DNA of 64,000 nt from positions 1,488,001 through 1,552,000 of the forward strand of contig CBDCGS010000011.1 of the NCBI GenBank assembly GCA_965216915.1. The letters run 5' to 3'. The translations under genes were made by a program, and so were the position numbers. The notes below the pieces were generated by a model. It was given only the letters and a program-made list of their open reading frames with translations, had not been told where the DNA came from and made no database searches. How positions within the stretch are numbered: position 1 is the first letter of the stretch; each line of letters begins with the position of its first letter. This DNA comes from CBDCGS01 sp965216915. GTDB taxonomy: Bacteria > Pseudomonadota > Alphaproteobacteria > UBA828. Below, piece after piece: positions 36,437 through 46,039 of this stretch.

Positions 36437-36943
36437 ATGGCAATGACATCGAACGCGGGGCGCGGCATGACCGCCGACGAGCGCGACGCGTTTCTCACCT
36501 CGGGGGCGATTTTCGCCAAAATCGCGACGACGATGGCCGATGGCTGGCCCGTCGTGAGCCCGGTCTGGTTCGACTGGCTGCCGCGCGAGCTGAGCTTCCT
36601 CATCGTGAGCAAGGCACGCACCAGCATGGTTCAGAACTTGCAGCGCGATCCGCGGTGCGGCCTTCTCGTCGACAATCCGGCGCTGCCATACAAGCGCGTG
36701 AGCGTTCTCGGTGAGGTCGAGTTCCTGCCGGACGACTTCGATTGGATCACGCCGGCGCGCAAGATGGCGGAGCGCTACCTCGGGCCCCCGGGTGTCGCCT
36801 ATGCCGAGACGACGTTCGGGTTCGCGCGTGTGCCATTCCTCGTGCATGCGCGCAAGATGACGACCTGGAACGGCGGCGGGTTTGACCGCACGTTTAGCGT
36901 TGCAACCAAGTGGCACGATCTCTCAGCGGAGCGCGGCGCATGA
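36437..36943 (+). CDS. Pyridoxamine 5'-phosphate oxidase-like FMN/F420-fold protein
   Basis: A 168-residue split-barrel flavin-binding protein. IFAKIATTMADGWPVVSPVWF and LSFLIVSKARTSMVQNLQRD, in pieces, and VSVLGEVEFLPDD fit the PPOX-class family. The bound cofactor (FMN, F420 or heme) cannot be decided. Its stop overlaps the start of the deacetylase-like gene as ATGA, suggesting translational coupling. Confidence 0.82.
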   Translation: MAMTSNAGRGMTADERDAFLTSGAIFAKIATTMADGWPVVSPVWFDWLPRELSFLIVSKARTSMVQNLQRDPRCGLLVDNPALPYKRVSVLGEVEFLPDDFDWITPARKMAERYLGPPGVAYAETTFGFARVPFLVHARKMTTWNGGGFDRTFSVATKWHDLSAERGA

Positions 36944-37848
36944 GCGCGCCGGCGGGTCGCGACCTGGTCGGCTACGGCCGCTCGCGCCCACGCCCTCTCT
37001 GGCGCGACGACAGTCCGCTCGCGCTAAGCCTCTGCCTCAACTACGAGGAAGGCGCCGAGCGGACCGTTCTCAACGACGACGCGACGTCGGAAACCTACAT
37101 CCACGAGCTCACCGGGCTCGAGCCGAAGGTCGGTGCGCGCGACCTGAACGCGGAGAGCATCTATGGCTACGGCGCGCGTGCCGGCGTCTGGCGCATCCTC
37201 CGGCTGCTCGAGGAGCTTGAGGTCACCGCGACGGTCTTCGGCGTCGGTCAAGCACTCGCGCTCAATCCCGAGGTTGGGCGCCAGTGCGCGCGGCAGGGGA
37301 TCGAGGTCGCGAGCCACAATTGGCGCTGGTTCGATTACGCGGATGTCGCCGAGGAGGTGGAGCGCCAGCACATCCTCAAGACCAAGGATGTGATTCGCGA
37401 ACTCACGGGCGCGGACCCCGTCGGCTTCTATTGCGGACGTATCAGCGCCAACTCGCGCCGGCTCGCGATCGCCTGCGGCGGGCTGCTCTACGATTCGGAT
37501 GCCTATGACGACGATATTCCCTATTGGCTCGAGCAAGAGGATGGCTCGCGCCACCTCGTGATTCCCTACACGCTCGACACCAACGATGTGAAATACAGCA
37601 CCGCGAACGGCTTCGCCTCGCCGACGGCGTTTGCCGACTATCTTTGCGCGGCCTTCGACGAACTCTATCGCGAGGGCCTCGACGGCCGCCCCTCCTTGCT
37701 TTCGGTCGGCCTCCACTGCCGCGTCACCGGCAGACCCGCACGCCTTTCGGCGCTCCGCCGCTTCTTGGAGCATGTCCTGCGTCACGACGATGTGTGGATC
37801 TGCCGACGCGCGGACATCGCGCGCACCTACCATCGCGCGGAGGCGTAG
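36940..37848 (+). CDS. Polysaccharide deacetylase-fold protein, PuuE-like
   Basis: A 302-residue NodB-fold hydrolase. LALSLCLNYEEGAERTVLND and YIHELTGLEPKVGARDLNAES, in pieces, and IEVASHNWRW resemble PuuE-type allantoinases and related amidohydrolases rather than chitin deacetylases. PuuE itself converts allantoin to allantoate. No other ureide genes are nearby, so allantoinase is a hypothesis. It is coupled to the PPOX-like gene and converges on mtnP with an 18-base gap. Confidence 0.8.
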   Translation: MSAPAGRDLVGYGRSRPRPLWRDDSPLALSLCLNYEEGAERTVLNDDATSETYIHELTGLEPKVGARDLNAESIYGYGARAGVWRILRLLEELEVTATVFGVGQALALNPEVGRQCARQGIEVASHNWRWFDYADVAEEVERQHILKTKDVIRELTGADPVGFYCGRISANSRRLAIACGGLLYDSDAYDDDIPYWLEQEDGSRHLVIPYTLDTNDVKYSTANGFASPTAFADYLCAAFDELYREGLDGRPSLLSVGLHCRVTGRPARLSALRRFLEHVLRHDDVWICRRADIARTYHRAEA

Positions 37849-37866
37849 GGCTGCGCCGCCGGCTGC

Positions 37867-38760
<894 letters not shown>

Positions 38761-38864
38761 TAGAGCAAATCCCGGGCAGGTGGCACCACCTGCAACGACG
38801 CATTTGCATCAATTTCAATCAGATAGAGCTTTCGCGTGAGCATAGGCGAGCGTGAAATGCTCTA
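38761..38864 (+). repeat. Dispersed TAGAGCA...TGCTCTA repeat, copy 5
   Basis: A 104-bp copy between two leftward genes. Its right-hand CTA (38862-38864) is the TAG stop of the dienelactone-hydrolase gene, and its left edge touches the mtnP GTG. The core reads GACGCATTTGCATC, one change from the usual. Removing the element and one TA leaves TAGTG, a stop and start sharing one base, so the insertion seems to have split a coupled gene pair. Confidence 0.88.
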
Positions 38865-39530
38865 GCCCAGGTGGCGCGCGAAATGCGCGAGCGTGCGGTC
38901 GAGGGCGAGCTTGGCCGCATCTGGGTGGTAATCCGCCCGCTGATCGCAGTTGAAGCCGTGGCCTGCGCCGTTGTAGACGTGCACCGCGACATCCGGGTGG
39001 GTCTGACGGATCTCCTCGACATCCGCGAGCGGGATGCCCGCGTCTTCCGAGCCGAAGTGGAGCATCGTCGCGCAGGCCGGGGTCTCGCCGGCATATTGAA
39101 TGATCTGGGCGCCGTAATAGCCGACCGCGGCGGAAATCGAGAGGCGGCAGGCCGAGAGCCATGCGAGCGAGCCGCCCCAGCAATACCCGACGACGCCAAT
39201 GCTCGGCGCGCCCTCCAGCGCGTCGGCGACGGCCTTGATATCGAGGATGGGCCCCTCCCAGCCGATGTCGGCGCGCAGCTCACGCCCGGTTGCCACGGTT
39301 TCTCCCGTGTAGCCGAGCTCGATGCCCTTCTCCTTGCGGTCGAACAGCGCCGGCGCGATCGCGAGGTAGCCCTCGGCCGCGAACCCGTCGCAGACGCTTC
39401 TGATGTGGCCGTTGACGCCGAAAATCTCTTGCACGACTACCAGGCCCGCGCGCGTTTCGGTCGCCGGTTCCGCCCGATATGCGTCCAACACGTGACCGTC
39501 GTCGGCGGTCAACTGGACGAACGCACCCAT
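38862..39530 (-). CDS. Dienelactone hydrolase family protein
   Basis: A 222-residue alpha/beta hydrolase. GYCWGGSLAWLSA carries the nucleophilic Cys, LHFGSEDAGIPL the acid and GAGHGFNCD the His, the Cys-Asp-His triad of this family. VVQEIFGVNGHIRSVCDGFA near the start is also typical. Classical members open dienelactone in chloroaromatic breakdown, but many homologues have other substrates. The stop codon is formed by repeat copy 5, beyond which lies mtnP. Confidence 0.92.
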   Translation of the reverse strand: MGAFVQLTADDGHVLDAYRAEPATETRAGLVVVQEIFGVNGHIRSVCDGFAAEGYLAIAPALFDRKEKGIELGYTGETVATGRELRADIGWEGPILDIKAVADALEGAPSIGVVGYCWGGSLAWLSACRLSISAAVGYYGAQIIQYAGETPACATMLHFGSEDAGIPLADVEEIRQTHPDVAVHVYNGAGHGFNCDQRADYHPDAAKLALDRTLAHFARHLG

Positions 39531-39607
39531 GGTGCTTGCCTCCCTATGTCTGTTCCGCGCTTTCGCGCGCGTTTCCTTCTTCAATAGCAGATGGGCGTCG
39601 GTGGAGG

Positions 39608-40711
39608 CTACACGTTGAAGCGAAATAGAATCACATCGCCGTCGCGCACCACGTAGTCGCGGCCTTCTTGGCGCATTTTCCCGGCGTCGCGCGCCGGCTG
39701 CTCGCCGCCGAGGTTCAGATAGTCGGCGAGCGAGATTGTCTCGGCGCAGATGAAGCCGCGCGCGAAATCGGTGTGGATGCGCGCCGCGGCATCGATCGCG
39801 CGGTCGCCGTCGGCGATGGTCCACGCGTGCGCCTCCTTCGGGCCCGCGGTGATGAAGCGAATGAGGCCGAGCAAGCGATAACCGGCGTGGATCACGCGCT
39901 CGAGCCCCGATTCGGCAAGTCCCAAGTCCGCGAGAAAGGCGGCGCGCTCCTCATCGCTCTCCAGAGCGGCGATCTCGCCCTCGATCGCGGCGGAGACCAC
40001 GACGTGCGGCGCACCGTGTGTGGCCGCATGACGCGCCACCGCCTCGGCGTGGGCGTTGCCGCGCGCCGCGGCCGCTTCGTCGACGTTGCAGGCGTAAAGC
40101 ACGGGCTTCGCCGTCAATAGCTGAAGGCCGGCGAACAGCCGCTTGTCCGACTCCTTGTCAAGCACCGTGCTCCGCGCCGCGTCGCCGGCCGCGAGGGCGG
40201 CCAGCGCAACGTCGATCACCGCGAGCCGCGCCGTTTCTTCCGGGTCGCCGCCACGGGCGCGCTTCACCGTGCTTTCCCGCTGGCGCTCGAGGCTTTCGAG
40301 GTCGGCGAGCATCAGCTCGGTCTCGATGACCGCAATGTCGCGCAAGGGGTCGACCGCGCCGGAGACGTGCGCCACCTCGTCACTCTCGAAGCAGCGCACG
40401 ACATGGATGATGGCGTCGACCTCGCGAATTTGACCGAGAAACCGGTTGCCGAGCCCCTCACCGCGGCTCGCCCCCTCGACGAGTCCGGCGATGTCGACCA
40501 CCTCGAGTACGCTTGGCACGATTTGTTTCGACTTGGCGAGGGCTGCCACCGCTTCGAGCGCGCGATCGGGCACCGGGATGCGCGCAAGGTTGGGCTCGAC
40601 CGTGCAGAACGGATAATTTCCCACCTCGGCGGCCGCCGTCTTCGAAAGCGCGTTGAAGAGGCTCGACTTGCCGACGTTCGGCAAGCCGACGATCCCGCAC
40701 CTAAAGCCCAT
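39608..40711 (-). CDS. ychF: Redox-regulated ribosome-binding ATPase YchF
   Basis: A 367-residue Obg-family P-loop protein. CGIVGLPNVGKSSLFNALSK holds the nucleotide site, NYPFCTVEPNLARIPVPD follows as in all YchF/OLA1 proteins, and the C-terminal TGS-like domain ends GDVILFRFNV. It prefers ATP and acts at the ribosome. ATG 40711 overlaps the pth stop by 11 bases. It is last in prs-rplY-pth-ychF. Confidence 0.97.
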   Translation of the reverse strand: MGFRCGIVGLPNVGKSSLFNALSKTAAAEVGNYPFCTVEPNLARIPVPDRALEAVAALAKSKQIVPSVLEVVDIAGLVEGASRGEGLGNRFLGQIREVDAIIHVVRCFESDEVAHVSGAVDPLRDIAVIETELMLADLESLERQRESTVKRARGGDPEETARLAVIDVALAALAAGDAARSTVLDKESDKRLFAGLQLLTAKPVLYACNVDEAAAARGNAHAEAVARHAATHGAPHVVVSAAIEGEIAALESDEERAAFLADLGLAESGLERVIHAGYRLLGLIRFITAGPKEAHAWTIADGDRAIDAAARIHTDFARGFICAETISLADYLNLGGEQPARDAGKMRQEGRDYVVRDGDVILFRFNV

Positions 40712-41378
40712 CGGAGCCTCCGCCGTCGCTCGGGCTGCTCGGGCCGGCAGGGTCCTCGGCCTTAGCTGATTTCGCGGGCTTCGGTGGCTTCGGCGGTTGG
40801 GTGAGGAGGGCGACGCGGCTCATGAAATCGGGCGCGTTGCCGGCGAGCAGGCGCGGAAGGGCATCGGCCACCGCGTCGATGGTCTTGCCGAGCCAGGCGT
40901 CATCGGTCTTCGCGAAGTCCGAAAGCACGTAGCCGTGTACGCGTTCCGGCTCGCCCGGATGGCCGATGCCGATGCGGATGCGCCAAAAATCCTGGCCGAT
41001 ATGCGCGCGGATGCTGCGCAGGCCGTTGTGCCCGGCAACGCCGCCTCCACGCTTGGCACGCACCTTGCCGGGAACGAGATCCAGCTCGTCATGAATGACG
41101 ATGAGTGCGTCGGGCGGCAATTGATAGAACCGCATCGTGGCGCCGATCGCGCGCCCCGATTCGTTCATGAAGGTTTCCGGCTTGAGAGCGACGACATCGA
41201 CGTCGCCGATTCGGCCCTCCGAGATCGCGCCTTGAAACCGGCTGCGGCTGCGGAAGGACGGCAGCGCATGATGCGCGGCGATGGCGTCGAGCGCCACAAA
41301 GCCGACATTGTGCCGATGCTTCGCGTAGCGCGACCCCGGATTGCCGAGGCCCGCGATGAGGTGGGTTGGCGCGCCCAT
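40701..41378 (-). CDS. pth: Peptidyl-tRNA hydrolase
   Basis: A 225-residue enzyme that frees tRNA from stalled peptidyl-tRNA. LIAGLGNPGSRYAKHRHNVGF includes the catalytic His region; LKPETFMNESG and IVIHDELDLVPGKVRAKRGG, in pieces, and GGVAGHNGLRSI are invariant motifs. The last 35 residues are a Lys/Pro/Gly/Ser tail beyond the family core. It lies 30 bases after rplY and overlaps ychF. Confidence 0.97.
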   Translation of the reverse strand: MGAPTHLIAGLGNPGSRYAKHRHNVGFVALDAIAAHHALPSFRSRSRFQGAISEGRIGDVDVVALKPETFMNESGRAIGATMRFYQLPPDALIVIHDELDLVPGKVRAKRGGGVAGHNGLRSIRAHIGQDFWRIRIGIGHPGEPERVHGYVLSDFAKTDDAWLGKTIDAVADALPRLLAGNAPDFMSRVALLTQPPKPPKPAKSAKAEDPAGPSSPSDGGGSDGL

Positions 41379-41408
41379 GACCCCGCGCCCACGCGGCGCT
41401 GTCGGGTC

Positions 41409-42092
41409 TTAGGATTCTTCGGTGGTCTCGCCTTCCTCCGCCTCGGCAGCAGCGCCCTCTTCCGCGCCTTCCTCGCCCTCGACTTCCTCTTCGTCCTCGC
41501 CTTCCTCTTCGGTGGGCTCCACCGAAACGGTCGGCGCGGCGATGGTCGCAATGGTGAAATCGCGGTCCGTGATCGTGGGCGAGACATCATCCGGCAGCGC
41601 GATGTCGCTGATGTGGATGGAATCACCGACGTCCAAGCCGGCGACGCTCGCCACCACCTGATCCGGGATTGCATCGAGTGGGCACAGCAGCTCCACCTCG
41701 TGGCGCACGACGTTGAGCACGCCGCCATGCCGCAAGCCGTCGCAGTCATCATGTCCGACGAAATGCACGGCGACCGAAACCGCGAGCTTCGCGCCCTTCA
41801 CATAACGGATGAAGTCGACGTGGATCGGCACGTCGGTCACCGGGTCGACCTGCACGTCGCGGGGAAGCGCGCGCACGGCGTCGCCGTTCACCGTCACGTC
41901 GTAGAGACGTGCGAAGAAGCCGGGACGGTGCATTTCCAACTGGAGGTCGTGCCGGTCGAGCGAGATGGGGACGGGATCGCCCTCGCCGCCATAGATGATG
42001 GCCGGCAGACGGCCGGCTCGCCGCACGGCGCGCGCACCGCCCTTGCCCCGCGCGGTGCGGGGCTCCGCCTCAATGGTCCGAGTCTGGCTCAT
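41409..42092 (-). CDS. rplY: 50S ribosomal protein L25/general stress protein Ctc
   Basis: A 227-residue long-form L25. The N-terminal 5S rRNA-binding domain includes RTARGKGGARAVRRAGRLPA and the TL5/Ctc domain follows (VNVVRHEV-type sequence NVVRHEVELLCPLDAIPD). The last 40 residues are almost all Glu, Gly, Ala and Thr, an acidic tail often seen in alphaproteobacteria. ATG 42092 is chosen over longer frames. It lies 29 bases after prs and before pth. Confidence 0.95.
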   Translation of the reverse strand: MSQTRTIEAEPRTARGKGGARAVRRAGRLPAIIYGGEGDPVPISLDRHDLQLEMHRPGFFARLYDVTVNGDAVRALPRDVQVDPVTDVPIHVDFIRYVKGAKLAVSVAVHFVGHDDCDGLRHGGVLNVVRHEVELLCPLDAIPDQVVASVAGLDVGDSIHISDIALPDDVSPTITDRDFTIATIAAPTVSVEPTEEEGEDEEEVEGEEGAEEGAAAEAEEGETTEES

Positions 42093-42121
42093 GGCACCTG
42101 GTCCTTCGTGAATAGTCGGCG

Positions 42122-43054
42122 CTAGTCGAACAGGCTCGAGACCGAGCTTTCCATGCTGATCCGGCGGATCGATTCCGCAATCAGCCGCGCGATCGACAAA
42201 ACGCGGATGTTCTTGGCGACCCGCACGGCCTCCGTCATTTGGATGCTGTCGGTGACCACCAGCGACGCCAGCGCCGATGAGGAAACGCGGGCCGCGGCAC
42301 CGCCCGAGAGCACGGCATGGCTCACATAGGCGTGCACCTCGCGTGCGCCCTTTTCCTTGAGCGCGGCGGCGGCATTGCACAACGTGCCAGCCGAATCGAC
42401 GATGTCGTCGACGATGATGCAGCGACGATCCTCGACGTCGCCGATGATGTTCATGACCTCCGAGATGCCCGCACGCTCACGCCGCTTATCGACGATCGAA
42501 AGATCGGCATCGAGGCGTTTGGCCATCGCCCGGGCCCTGAGCACCCCACCGACGTCGGGCGAGACGAACATGAGCCCTTCGTTGTTGAAGCTCCGGCGAA
42601 TGTCCTCGGTCATCACGGGCGCCGAGTAGAGATTGTCCACCGGGATGTCGAAGAACCCCTGGATTTGCCCGGCGTGGAGATCGAGCGTCAGCAGCCGATG
42701 GGCGCCCGCGGTCGTAATCAGGTTGGCGACCAGCTTCGCCGAAATCGGTGTGCGCGGCGCCGATTTCCGGTCCTGCCGCGCGTAGCCGAAATAGGGCAAA
42801 ACCGCCGTCACCCGCCGCGCCGAAGCGCGCCGCAGCGCATCCAGGCAGACCAGCAACTCCATGAGGTTGTCATTGCTCGGGGCCGCGGTCGATTGGATTA
42901 CGAAAACGTCCTCGCCCCGCACGTTCTCGTGGATCTCGACAAAGACCTCCGAGTCCGGGAAACGGCGGACGGTGGTGTCGGTCAGCGGCACGTTGAGGGC
43001 GGCAGCAACCGCCTCAGCAAGTGGCCGGTTGCTATTTCCGGCAACGAGCTTCAT
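42122..43054 (-). CDS. prs: Ribose-phosphate pyrophosphokinase
   Basis: A 310-residue PRPP synthetase. RRFPDSEVFVEIHENVRGEDV, in pieces, the flexible loop YFGYARQDRKSAPR, DLHAGQIQGFFDIPVDN and the PRPP signature CIIVDDIVDSAGTL are present. It makes PRPP from ribose 5-phosphate and ATP for nucleotide, His and Trp synthesis. ATG 43054 starts at MKLVAGNSN. It heads the prs-rplY-pth-ychF operon, with about 150 bases upstream available for a promoter. Confidence 0.97.
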   Translation of the reverse strand: MKLVAGNSNRPLAEAVAAALNVPLTDTTVRRFPDSEVFVEIHENVRGEDVFVIQSTAAPSNDNLMELLVCLDALRRASARRVTAVLPYFGYARQDRKSAPRTPISAKLVANLITTAGAHRLLTLDLHAGQIQGFFDIPVDNLYSAPVMTEDIRRSFNNEGLMFVSPDVGGVLRARAMAKRLDADLSIVDKRRERAGISEVMNIIGDVEDRRCIIVDDIVDSAGTLCNAAAALKEKGAREVHAYVSHAVLSGGAAARVSSSALASLVVTDSIQMTEAVRVAKNIRVLSIARLIAESIRRISMESSVSSLFD

Positions 43055-43207
43055 CCACGTCGATCCTCTGGAGGGTGCCCTTAAACCGCCGCCACAGCAC
43101 CCATCTTGGGATGGCTGGGCCACGGCGCGGCGGAATGTATCAAGCGGTCTTGTGACTGTAAACGATCTTGAGCAATCCGGCCGGCAGGGCGCTCTGGGGC
43201 GCTCCCG

Positions 43208-44065
43208 TCAATCCGGCCGTTGGGCCACGCGCTCCAACATGGCGATGATCGCCGGCGTGCCGGCATCCGCGACGGCGCGCGCGACCGGGCCCCAGGGGCC
43301 GTCGAGTGCGCCTTCCGGAACCGTGTTGTCCTGGGTCACGGTGCCGACGCGCGCCCCGTCGGGCCCCATCATGGTCCAGGCGATCTCGACCCTCTCCTCG
43401 CCCCAGCGCGGCGGCTCCACATGGACGCTGCCGATCACGAGGTAGGTCTCGTCGCCGAGGGCGTCGTTCACGGCGACGCCCTCGCGCAGCAAGGCCCGCC
43501 GCATCGCGGCCGCCAAGGTCCGGTCTCCGTCGCCGGGAGCGCCCTCGACCGCCCAGACCACCACCGGCGGCCATCCGCGGCCCGTCCCCTGGGCGAGCTC
43601 CGGCGGCTGGAGATGGCCCGCGATCCGGGCCGCCGCTCCATCCGCGAGCGCGGCGGCGTCCAGCACGGTCACCTCTTGCCATGTGGCTTGCGGGCTCGCT
43701 TGTGCGAACTCCAGCACGATCGCGCCGTTCGCGTCGGTCAACAGCCAGCGGACGGCCGCGGGCGCGGTATCGGCTTCACCCGCGAGTGTCATGCTCGCGC
43801 GGTTCGAGAAGCGCGCGCTCGCCGGTACATTGTTCGCTTGCAGCTTCGCGACGAGGCTGTCGACGAGATAGTCGGAGATCGTCGACGGCACGCCGCGCAC
43901 GGCGCGCACGACGATCCCGGCCCGCGCGCCGAGCCGCTGATTGATTGTCTCGGGCGCGATCTTCGCCTCGGGCTGGAAGGGGCGGGGGATCATGCCGCAG
44001 CCGGTCAACAGACCGGCGATCAGGAGCACCGCGAGAACACCGAAGGCCGGGGCGCGCACGGACAT
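43208..44065 (-). CDS. Uncharacterised lipoprotein
   Basis: A 285-residue predicted lipoprotein. The N-terminus FGVLAVLLIAGLLTGCGM gives a lipobox with the modified Cys near residue 23. The mature protein contains two weakly related stretches around PSTISDYLVDSLVAKLQANN and LAAAMRRALLREGVAVND, each followed by beta-rich sequence, perhaps a repeated fold. It lies downstream of pgeF and the tiny ORF on the same strand and ends 150 bases before prs. Function unknown. Confidence 0.8.
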   Translation of the reverse strand: MSVRAPAFGVLAVLLIAGLLTGCGMIPRPFQPEAKIAPETINQRLGARAGIVVRAVRGVPSTISDYLVDSLVAKLQANNVPASARFSNRASMTLAGEADTAPAAVRWLLTDANGAIVLEFAQASPQATWQEVTVLDAAALADGAAARIAGHLQPPELAQGTGRGWPPVVVWAVEGAPGDGDRTLAAAMRRALLREGVAVNDALGDETYLVIGSVHVEPPRWGEERVEIAWTMMGPDGARVGTVTQDNTVPEGALDGPWGPVARAVADAGTPAIIAMLERVAQRPD

Positions 44066-44073
44066 CGGGCCCG

Positions 44074-44151
44074 TTAGCTCGGGACCGCGATGATGCAACT
44101 TGCGACCAGCCCGACGAAAAGAAGCGCCGCGAAGATGATGGCGTAAGGCAT
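44074..44151 (-). CDS. Possible 25-residue membrane microprotein
   Basis: An ATG-to-TAA frame of 25 codons fitted into the 91 bases between pgeF and the lipoprotein gene. The product (MPYAIIFAALLFVG, then LVASCIIAVPS) is almost wholly hydrophobic and could span the membrane once. It begins 5 bases after the pgeF stop and ends 8 bases before the next start, a spacing like that of an operon gene. No good ribosome-binding site is seen, so chance is possible. Confidence 0.35.
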   Translation of the reverse strand: MPYAIIFAALLFVGLVASCIIAVPS

Positions 44152-44156
44152 CGGAG

Positions 44157-44936
44157 TCAGGCCGCGAGGCCGATGACCGAAAGGTTGCGGCCATAGTCCG
44201 GCTCGTTCTGATGGCAGCTTCGGCGATAGCTGAAAAAGCGATCCACCTCGCCGCAGGTGTCGTGTCCGGTCGCGGCGACCGCATCGAGGCCGAGGCCGGA
44301 CAACCGCCGCACGACATAACCCGCGAGGTCGAACAGGTGATGCCCCTCGCGGCGCGCCGGGATGAAGAGGTCGTCATCGGCCGCCCGACGGGCGACGAAA
44401 GGCTCGGGAAATTCAGGCCCAACCTCGTAGGAGGCTTGCGCGATGCAAGGCCCGACCACGGCGGCGATGCGCTCGGACCGTGCGCCCAGCCGTTGCATGG
44501 CCTCAACGCCGGCTTCGAGCACGCCGTCGAGCGCGCCCCGCCAACCGGCGTGCACCGCGCCGATCACCCGCGCTTCGGGATCGGCGAGCAACACGGGCGC
44601 GCAATCCGCCGTCAGGATGCCGAGAACGACGCCCGGCGTGGCGCTCGCCATGGCATCGGCCCGCGGCGGCGCATCGCTCGGCCAGGGCCCCTCGACGTGC
44701 ACGGCCCGCGCGCTGTGGATCTGGTAGACGGTACACAGCGCTTCGGGTGCCAAACCGCACGCCGACACCGCGCGGGCCCGGTTCTCCCGCACGGCGTCCG
44801 GGGCGTCGTGCGATCCCAGGCCACAGTTGAGCGAGCGATAGAGCCCGCTGCTCACACCGCCCTTGCGGCCCAAGAAGCCGTGGCGCACCGGGCCGTCTCG
44901 CGTCGGGAGGCGCGCATGGACGATGGGGGCCGTCAT
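44157..44936 (-). CDS. pgeF: Peptidoglycan editing factor PgeF (multicopper-oxidase-like laccase fold)
   Basis: A 259-residue YfiH/DUF152 protein. GFLGRKGGVSSGLYRSLNCG, LTADCAPVLLAD, GAVHAGWRGALDGV and the C-terminal CHQNEPDYGRNLSVI hold the zinc-binding Cys and His residues. PgeF homologues remove wrongly incorporated residues from cell-wall precursors and also show purine nucleoside phosphorylase-like activity. The start overlaps the SAM-methyltransferase stop as ATGA, in the order hldD-lgt-midA-pgeF. Confidence 0.93.
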   Translation of the reverse strand: MTAPIVHARLPTRDGPVRHGFLGRKGGVSSGLYRSLNCGLGSHDAPDAVRENRARAVSACGLAPEALCTVYQIHSARAVHVEGPWPSDAPPRADAMASATPGVVLGILTADCAPVLLADPEARVIGAVHAGWRGALDGVLEAGVEAMQRLGARSERIAAVVGPCIAQASYEVGPEFPEPFVARRAADDDLFIPARREGHHLFDLAGYVVRRLSGLGLDAVAATGHDTCGEVDRFFSYRRSCHQNEPDYGRNLSVIGLAA

Positions 44937-46039
44937 GGGCTGCGACCGGCCGCGCGGGGCACCTGGAGATGTTCGAATCCGGGCGGAGGCGGCAGCGCGG
45001 GGCCGGCGAGCGCGAGCACCTTGAACAGAGTGCCCATGGCGTCCGCGTCCACCAATCGGCGGTGCGCCCGATCGATCTCGGCAGCGCGCGACGGATCCCC
45101 CGTCGCCGCACCGAGCGCTGCCGCGCGCGCGCCAATGCCGAGCGATGTGAGAAAATCACCCTGGATCACCGGTCCGTGCGCCGTCGCGCCGCACTTCGTC
45201 GCCGCGCGCGCGAGCGCGCCGAAATCGACATGCGTGGTGAGGTCGGCGGCGCCGGGCTCATCCAACACGCCGACGAACTGGTGGCGTTGGACCGCTTGGA
45301 GCGTATCGCCCGTCGCGGGCCCAACATGGCCGTAGTCGATGATGAGCGCGGCGCCACCGTCGGCGGTCACACGATCGCCGAGCGCTGCCGCCAGCTCCTC
45401 GCGCGCCGGCGCGTGCTCGATGATCGCGCCGACGGGCGCGTCCACCGGCAGCAGGGGCGCGACTCCGTCGACATGGGTGAAGCAGAGACCCCCATCCTCT
45501 GTCACACCGATCGCGCGCTCTCGCCAGCCCGCGGCGGTTCGCTCGACCTGCCGCGCGGGCAGGGCGTCGAAGAACTCGTTGGCGATGACCAGGGCTGGTT
45601 CGCGCGGCACGGTGTCGAGCGCGTGATGCCATTGCACCGGACGCGACGTGCCGAGCGCGCGGGCTTGCGCATCGCGGAGATCATGGTTGCTTTCGACGAG
45701 GTGGATCGCGAGAGCCTCGGCAAAACCTGTGACGGTGGTGCTCGCGCGCAAGGCATCCGCCAGCAGCGTGCCGCGCCCCGGCCCAAGCTCGACGAGCATG
45801 ATCTTGTCCGGCGCACCCATTTGTTCCCACACGACGGCGCACCATAGCCCGATGAGCTCGCCGAACATTTGGCTCACCTCCGGCGCCGTGATGAAATCGC
45901 CGGCCGCGCCGATCGGCACCCCGGTCCGGTAATAGCCATGCGTCGGGTCGGAGAGGCAAAGCGCCATGTAGCGATCGACGCCGATGGGTCCTTCCTCCGC
46001 GATCAGCGTCCGAAGCCGGCTCGCGAGGTCCGCCGTCAT
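44933..46039 (-). CDS. SAM-dependent methyltransferase, MidA/NDUFAF7 family
   Basis: A 368-residue methyltransferase of the MidA family. THGYYRTGVPIGAAGDFITAPE, in pieces, and MLVELGPGRGTLLADALR (SAM-binding) are signatures, with IANEFFDALPARQ and IIDYGHVGP further on. The human homologue NDUFAF7 methylates an Arg of complex I subunit NDUFS2; the bacterial target is unproven. Both ends overlap neighbours by 4 bases (lgt upstream, pgeF downstream), so the cluster is translationally coupled. Confidence 0.92.
   Translation of the reverse strand: MTADLASRLRTLIAEEGPIGVDRYMALCLSDPTHGYYRTGVPIGAAGDFITAPEVSQMFGELIGLWCAVVWEQMGAPDKIMLVELGPGRGTLLADALRASTTVTGFAEALAIHLVESNHDLRDAQARALGTSRPVQWHHALDTVPREPALVIANEFFDALPARQVERTAAGWRERAIGVTEDGGLCFTHVDGVAPLLPVDAPVGAIIEHAPAREELAAALGDRVTADGGAALIIDYGHVGPATGDTLQAVQRHQFVGVLDEPGAADLTTHVDFGALARAATKCGATAHGPVIQGDFLTSLGIGARAAALGAATGDPSRAAEIDRAHRRLVDADAMGTLFKVLALAGPALPPPPGFEHLQVPRAAGRSP

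Noticed and set aside
39555..39590. GCGC hairpin followed by TTTCCTTCTT as a terminator
   Set aside because: The T-rich side is on the plus strand, whereas the flanking genes ychF and the dienelactone hydrolase both read leftward.
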